This document shows positions 61,914 to 64,000 of a stretch of 64,000 nt of DNA, piece by piece. The stretch comes from MGBC113645 sp036308445 (GTDB lineage Bacteria; Bacillota_I; Bacilli_A; Erysipelotrichales; Coprobacillaceae), in contig JAXJVS010000048.1 in NCBI GenBank assembly GCA_036308445.1, forward strand, positions 19,455 to 83,454. The letters run 5' to 3'. A program made the translations under genes and the position numbers. Within the stretch, counting starts at the first letter, position 1; each line of letters opens with the position of its first letter. The notes below the pieces were generated by a model, which made no database searches, was not told the origin of the DNA, and was given only the letters and a program-made list of their open reading frames with translations.

Positions 61914-63554
61914 ATGAAAGATATAGTATTTGTTACTGGACATAAAAATCCAGATACTGATTCTATTTGTAGTGCTATTGCATATGCTGATTTATTATTT
62001 AAAATTGGTAGATATAATGCAGTACCAGTAAGATTAGGAGAAATTAATAGAGAGACTGAATATATCTTAAAAAGATTTAATACTGAAATTCCTGTATTAT
62101 TAAAAACAGTTAAACAAAAAGTAGAAGATCTTGAATATGATAAAGTTACTGTTTTTTCTAAAGAATTAACTTTAAAAACAGCTTGGGAATTAATGAAGCA
62201 ACAAAATTTAAAGAGTGCTCCAGTATTAGATGATCATAGTCAATTGTTAGGATTATTATCTACATCTAATATTATTGAAGGATATATGGATGAATGGGAT
62301 AGTGATATCTTAAAAGATGCTAATACACCTATTGAAAATGTCATTGATACATTAGCTGCAAGAGTACTTTATTTAGATAAAGAATTAAAAACAGTTAAGG
62401 GACGCATTCATATTGCTGCTATGACTAGTGAAGAAGCAATGAAGAGAATTGAACCTGGTGATGTAGTTATTGTTGGTGGAGATAGAGATGAAGCTGTTAA
62501 ACATTTCATTGAAGGTCAAGTTTCTTTGATTATATTAACTGGTTCTTTAACTATTCCTGATGGATTATTACAACAATGTATTGATAATCATATTAGTGTT
62601 ATTAGTACTTCATTTAATACATTTATGACTTCTCAACAGATTATTCAATCTATTCCTGTTGAGTATGTCATGCAGAAAGGTAATATTACTTCTTTTACTA
62701 CTGATGATACAGTAGATTATGTAAAAGAAGTCATGAGTGAAACAAGATTTAGAAGTTATCCAGTTCTTGATTTCTTAGGTAGAGTTGTAGGTTCTATCTC
62801 ACGTTTTCAAGTTTTAACTGGAATGAAGAAAAAAGTTGTACAGGTTGATCATAATGAACGAGGACAATCTATTGATGGTATTGAAGAGGCTGAAATATTA
62901 GAAATCGTAGATCATCATAGAGTTGCTGATATTCAAACTATTGGACCAGTATTATTTAGAGGTGAACCTGTTGGTTCAACTGCTACTATTGTAACTAAGT
63001 GTTATAAGGAATATGGTATTGAAATTCCTAAAGAGACTGCTGGTTTATTATTAGGAGCTGTTATTAGTGATACATTATTATTTAAATCTCCAACATGTAC
63101 ACCAACTGATACAAGAATTGCAAAAGAATTAGCAAAAATTGCAGGTGTTGATATTGTTGAGTTTGGTATGGAAATGTTTAAAGCTGGTACTTCATTAGTA
63201 GGTAAGAGCGTTGAAGAAATCTTTAATCAAGATTATAAGAAATTTAACTTCGGAGAATTATCTGTTGGTGTTGCTCAAGTTAATACTATGGACTTTGAAG
63301 GTTTTGCACCATATAAGAAAGATATGCTTGAATATATGGAAAAAGTTGCTAATAATAATGGTATGGAATTTACATTATTGTTATTAACTGATGTTATTAA
63401 TGCTAATAGTGAAATCTTTGTTGCTGGACCTAAACCTGAATATGTTGAAAAAGCATTTAACTGTGAATTAGTTGATAGTCAGGCAAGTTTACCAGGAGTT
63501 ATATCTCGTAAGAAACAGGTTGTTCCTGCTATCACAAACGCATTAGCTGGTTAA
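61914..63554 (+). CDS. ppaC: Family II Mn-dependent inorganic pyrophosphatase with CBS-DRTGG insert
   Basis: A 546-residue cytoplasmic phosphatase that hydrolyses PPi. The DHH domain is split: GHKNPDTDSICSAIAYAD at the N-terminus and IVDHHRVADIQT after the insert, with DHHA2 at the C-terminus (LLLGAVISDTLLFKSPTCTPTD). The insert has CBS (LKSAPVLDDHSQLLGLLSTSNI), a DRTGG domain (VVIVGGDRDEAVKHFIEGQVSLIILTG) and a second CBS (RFRSYPVLDFLGRVVGSISR). Such enzymes are controlled by AMP/ADP/ATP and diadenosine polyphosphates. GAGGAG precedes the ATG, 13 bases behind the regulator gene. Stop lies in a terminator. Confidence 0.94.
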   Translation: MKDIVFVTGHKNPDTDSICSAIAYADLLFKIGRYNAVPVRLGEINRETEYILKRFNTEIPVLLKTVKQKVEDLEYDKVTVFSKELTLKTAWELMKQQNLKSAPVLDDHSQLLGLLSTSNIIEGYMDEWDSDILKDANTPIENVIDTLAARVLYLDKELKTVKGRIHIAAMTSEEAMKRIEPGDVVIVGGDRDEAVKHFIEGQVSLIILTGSLTIPDGLLQQCIDNHISVISTSFNTFMTSQQIIQSIPVEYVMQKGNITSFTTDDTVDYVKEVMSETRFRSYPVLDFLGRVVGSISRFQVLTGMKKKVVQVDHNERGQSIDGIEEAEILEIVDHHRVADIQTIGPVLFRGEPVGSTATIVTKCYKEYGIEIPKETAGLLLGAVISDTLLFKSPTCTPTDTRIAKELAKIAGVDIVEFGMEMFKAGTSLVGKSVEEIFNQDYKKFNFGELSVGVAQVNTMDFEGFAPYKKDMLEYMEKVANNNGMEFTLLLLTDVINANSEIFVAGPKPEYVEKAFNCELVDSQASLPGVISRKKQVVPAITNALAG

Positions 63555-63581
63555 GAATCATCGCATGATGATTCTTTTTTC
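63553..63581 (+). terminator. Terminator of ppaC
   Basis: AAGAATCATC (63553-63562), GCAT, GATGATTCTT (63567-63576), T run. The stop codon overlaps the left arm. Confidence 0.9.
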
Positions 63582-63587
63582 TCTATT

Positions 63588-63616
63588 TAAAAAAAGGATT
63601 TATTATAAATCCTTTT
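63588..63616 (-). terminator. Terminator of the leftward HAD gene
   Basis: On the plus strand AAAAGGATTTA (63592-63602), TTA, TAAATCCTTTT (63606-63616). The A run at 63589-63594 is the T tract in the minus direction. Confidence 0.85.
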
Positions 63617-64000
63617 AGATAACTCCAAAATGTTTTAATGCATTATATAAACCATCATCATCAATATCATCAGTAACATAAGAAGCATGACTTTTGACTT
63701 CTTCACTTGCGTTACCCATTGCTACACTAATAGGTGTAAGACTAAACATGTCTAAGTCATTCATACCATCACCAAAAGACATTGTTTCTTTGATATTAAT
63801 ATGATAATGTTCTAAAACTTTAATAATTCCGTTTTGTTTTCCCCCGTTATTAGGAATAATATCTATAGCTAATGGATGCCATCTTGTTTTTTTAGAATGG
63901 GGCATTAATTGTAATATTTGATTTTCTTTGCTTTCGTCTATGTCATAAGGAATAACCTGATATATTTTTTCGTTTAGTCCACGATGTATATCATTAACAT
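63615..64000 (-). CDS. Cof-type HAD phosphatase, C-terminal part (5' end outside window)
   Basis: The frame is open from the right edge of the window (about 128 codons), continuing upstream of the Met at 63905. It reads VNDIHRGLNEKIYQVIPYDIDE, then RWHPLAIDIIPNNGGKQNGIIKVLEHY (motif III region) and MSFGDGMNDLDMFSLTPISVAMGNA (motif IV). It therefore lacks only the N-terminal motif I and part of the cap. It is a paralogue of the phosphatase at 41477-42265 and ends in the same YNALKHF-type tail. Confidence 0.88.
   Translation of the reverse strand, partial: VNDIHRGLNEKIYQVIPYDIDESKENQILQLMPHSKKTRWHPLAIDIIPNNGGKQNGIIKVLEHYHINIKETMSFGDGMNDLDMFSLTPISVAMGNASEEVKSHASYVTDDIDDDGLYNALKHFGVI

Overview
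The window is low-GC DNA with A/T-ending codons, strong AGGAGG-type ribosome binding sites, many short intrinsic terminators and sigma-A-like promoters. This points to a Firmicute. The gene content (T-box-controlled leu/ilv operon, bifunctional AdhE, Nfn-type transhydrogenase, DUF975, NusG_II and VanZ proteins, agr-type quorum sensing, Rhs repeat giant) suggests an anaerobic gut bacterium, perhaps of the Erysipelotrichia. That placement is inference, since no rRNA or tRNA gene is present.

Layout. 1-5.4 kb: end of an unknown acidic-tailed protein, a zinc-ribbon membrane protein, and a carbohydrate locus (EIIC of the cellobiose type, a NagB-like enzyme, an RDD membrane protein, an RpiR regulator). 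Three copies of a 17-bp imperfect palindrome make this locus look like a regulon. 5.4-8.2 kb: a structured RNA candidate resembling 6S RNA, then murF-ddl. 8.3-13.0 kb: a ferric-type ABC importer (ATPase, lipoprotein, fused double permease) with an MBL/beta-CASP protein. 13.1-14.3 kb: nanE and a shrunken group II intron sitting just behind its terminator. 14.5-24.4 kb: a leucine T-box followed by leuA-ilvN-ilvC-leuC-leuD-leuB-ilvD-ilvB. 24.4-26.9 kb: DeoR regulator, small membrane protein, Gfo/Idh/MocA oxidoreductase with mosaic codon use, rhodanese. 26.9-28.9 kb: pgk-tpiA. 28.9-29.9 kb: about 1 kb without a supportable gene. 29.9-32.7 kb: a three-gene amidoligase-type cassette (circularly permuted ATP-grasp, alpha-E, transglutaminase). 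32.7-36.6 kb: a yybP-ykoY manganese riboswitch in front of a CaCA antiporter, then adhE. 36.7-41.3 kb: small membrane proteins, a lipoprotein behind a Pho-box-like repeat, and an FtsX-type ABC exporter. 41.4-45.5 kb: a possible CU-rich sRNA, a HAD phosphatase, NfnAB, a zinc-ribbon protein and DUF2085.

45.5-59.5 kb is the accessory region. A divergent agr locus (agrC and agrA leftward, agrB and a 47-codon agrD rightward) lies directly upstream of a 2113-residue secreted Rhs/YD-repeat protein with a basic, membrane-seeking C-terminus. Next come a 698-residue multi-membrane-span candidate immunity protein, a putative surface zinc metallopeptidase and an ABM-fold protein. The agr intergenic region carries two AACGTT-type direct repeats exactly 21 bp apart, the geometry of AgrA sites. 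The predicted AgrD has no cysteine, so its autoinducer would have to be a serine lactone. The simplest reading is a cell-density-controlled polymorphic toxin locus, and this is the most interesting system in the window.

59.5-64 kb: AGCS amino-acid symporter, a divergent YheO/DauR-type regulator with palindromic sites, CBS-DRTGG family II pyrophosphatase, and the end of a HAD phosphatase that runs off the window.
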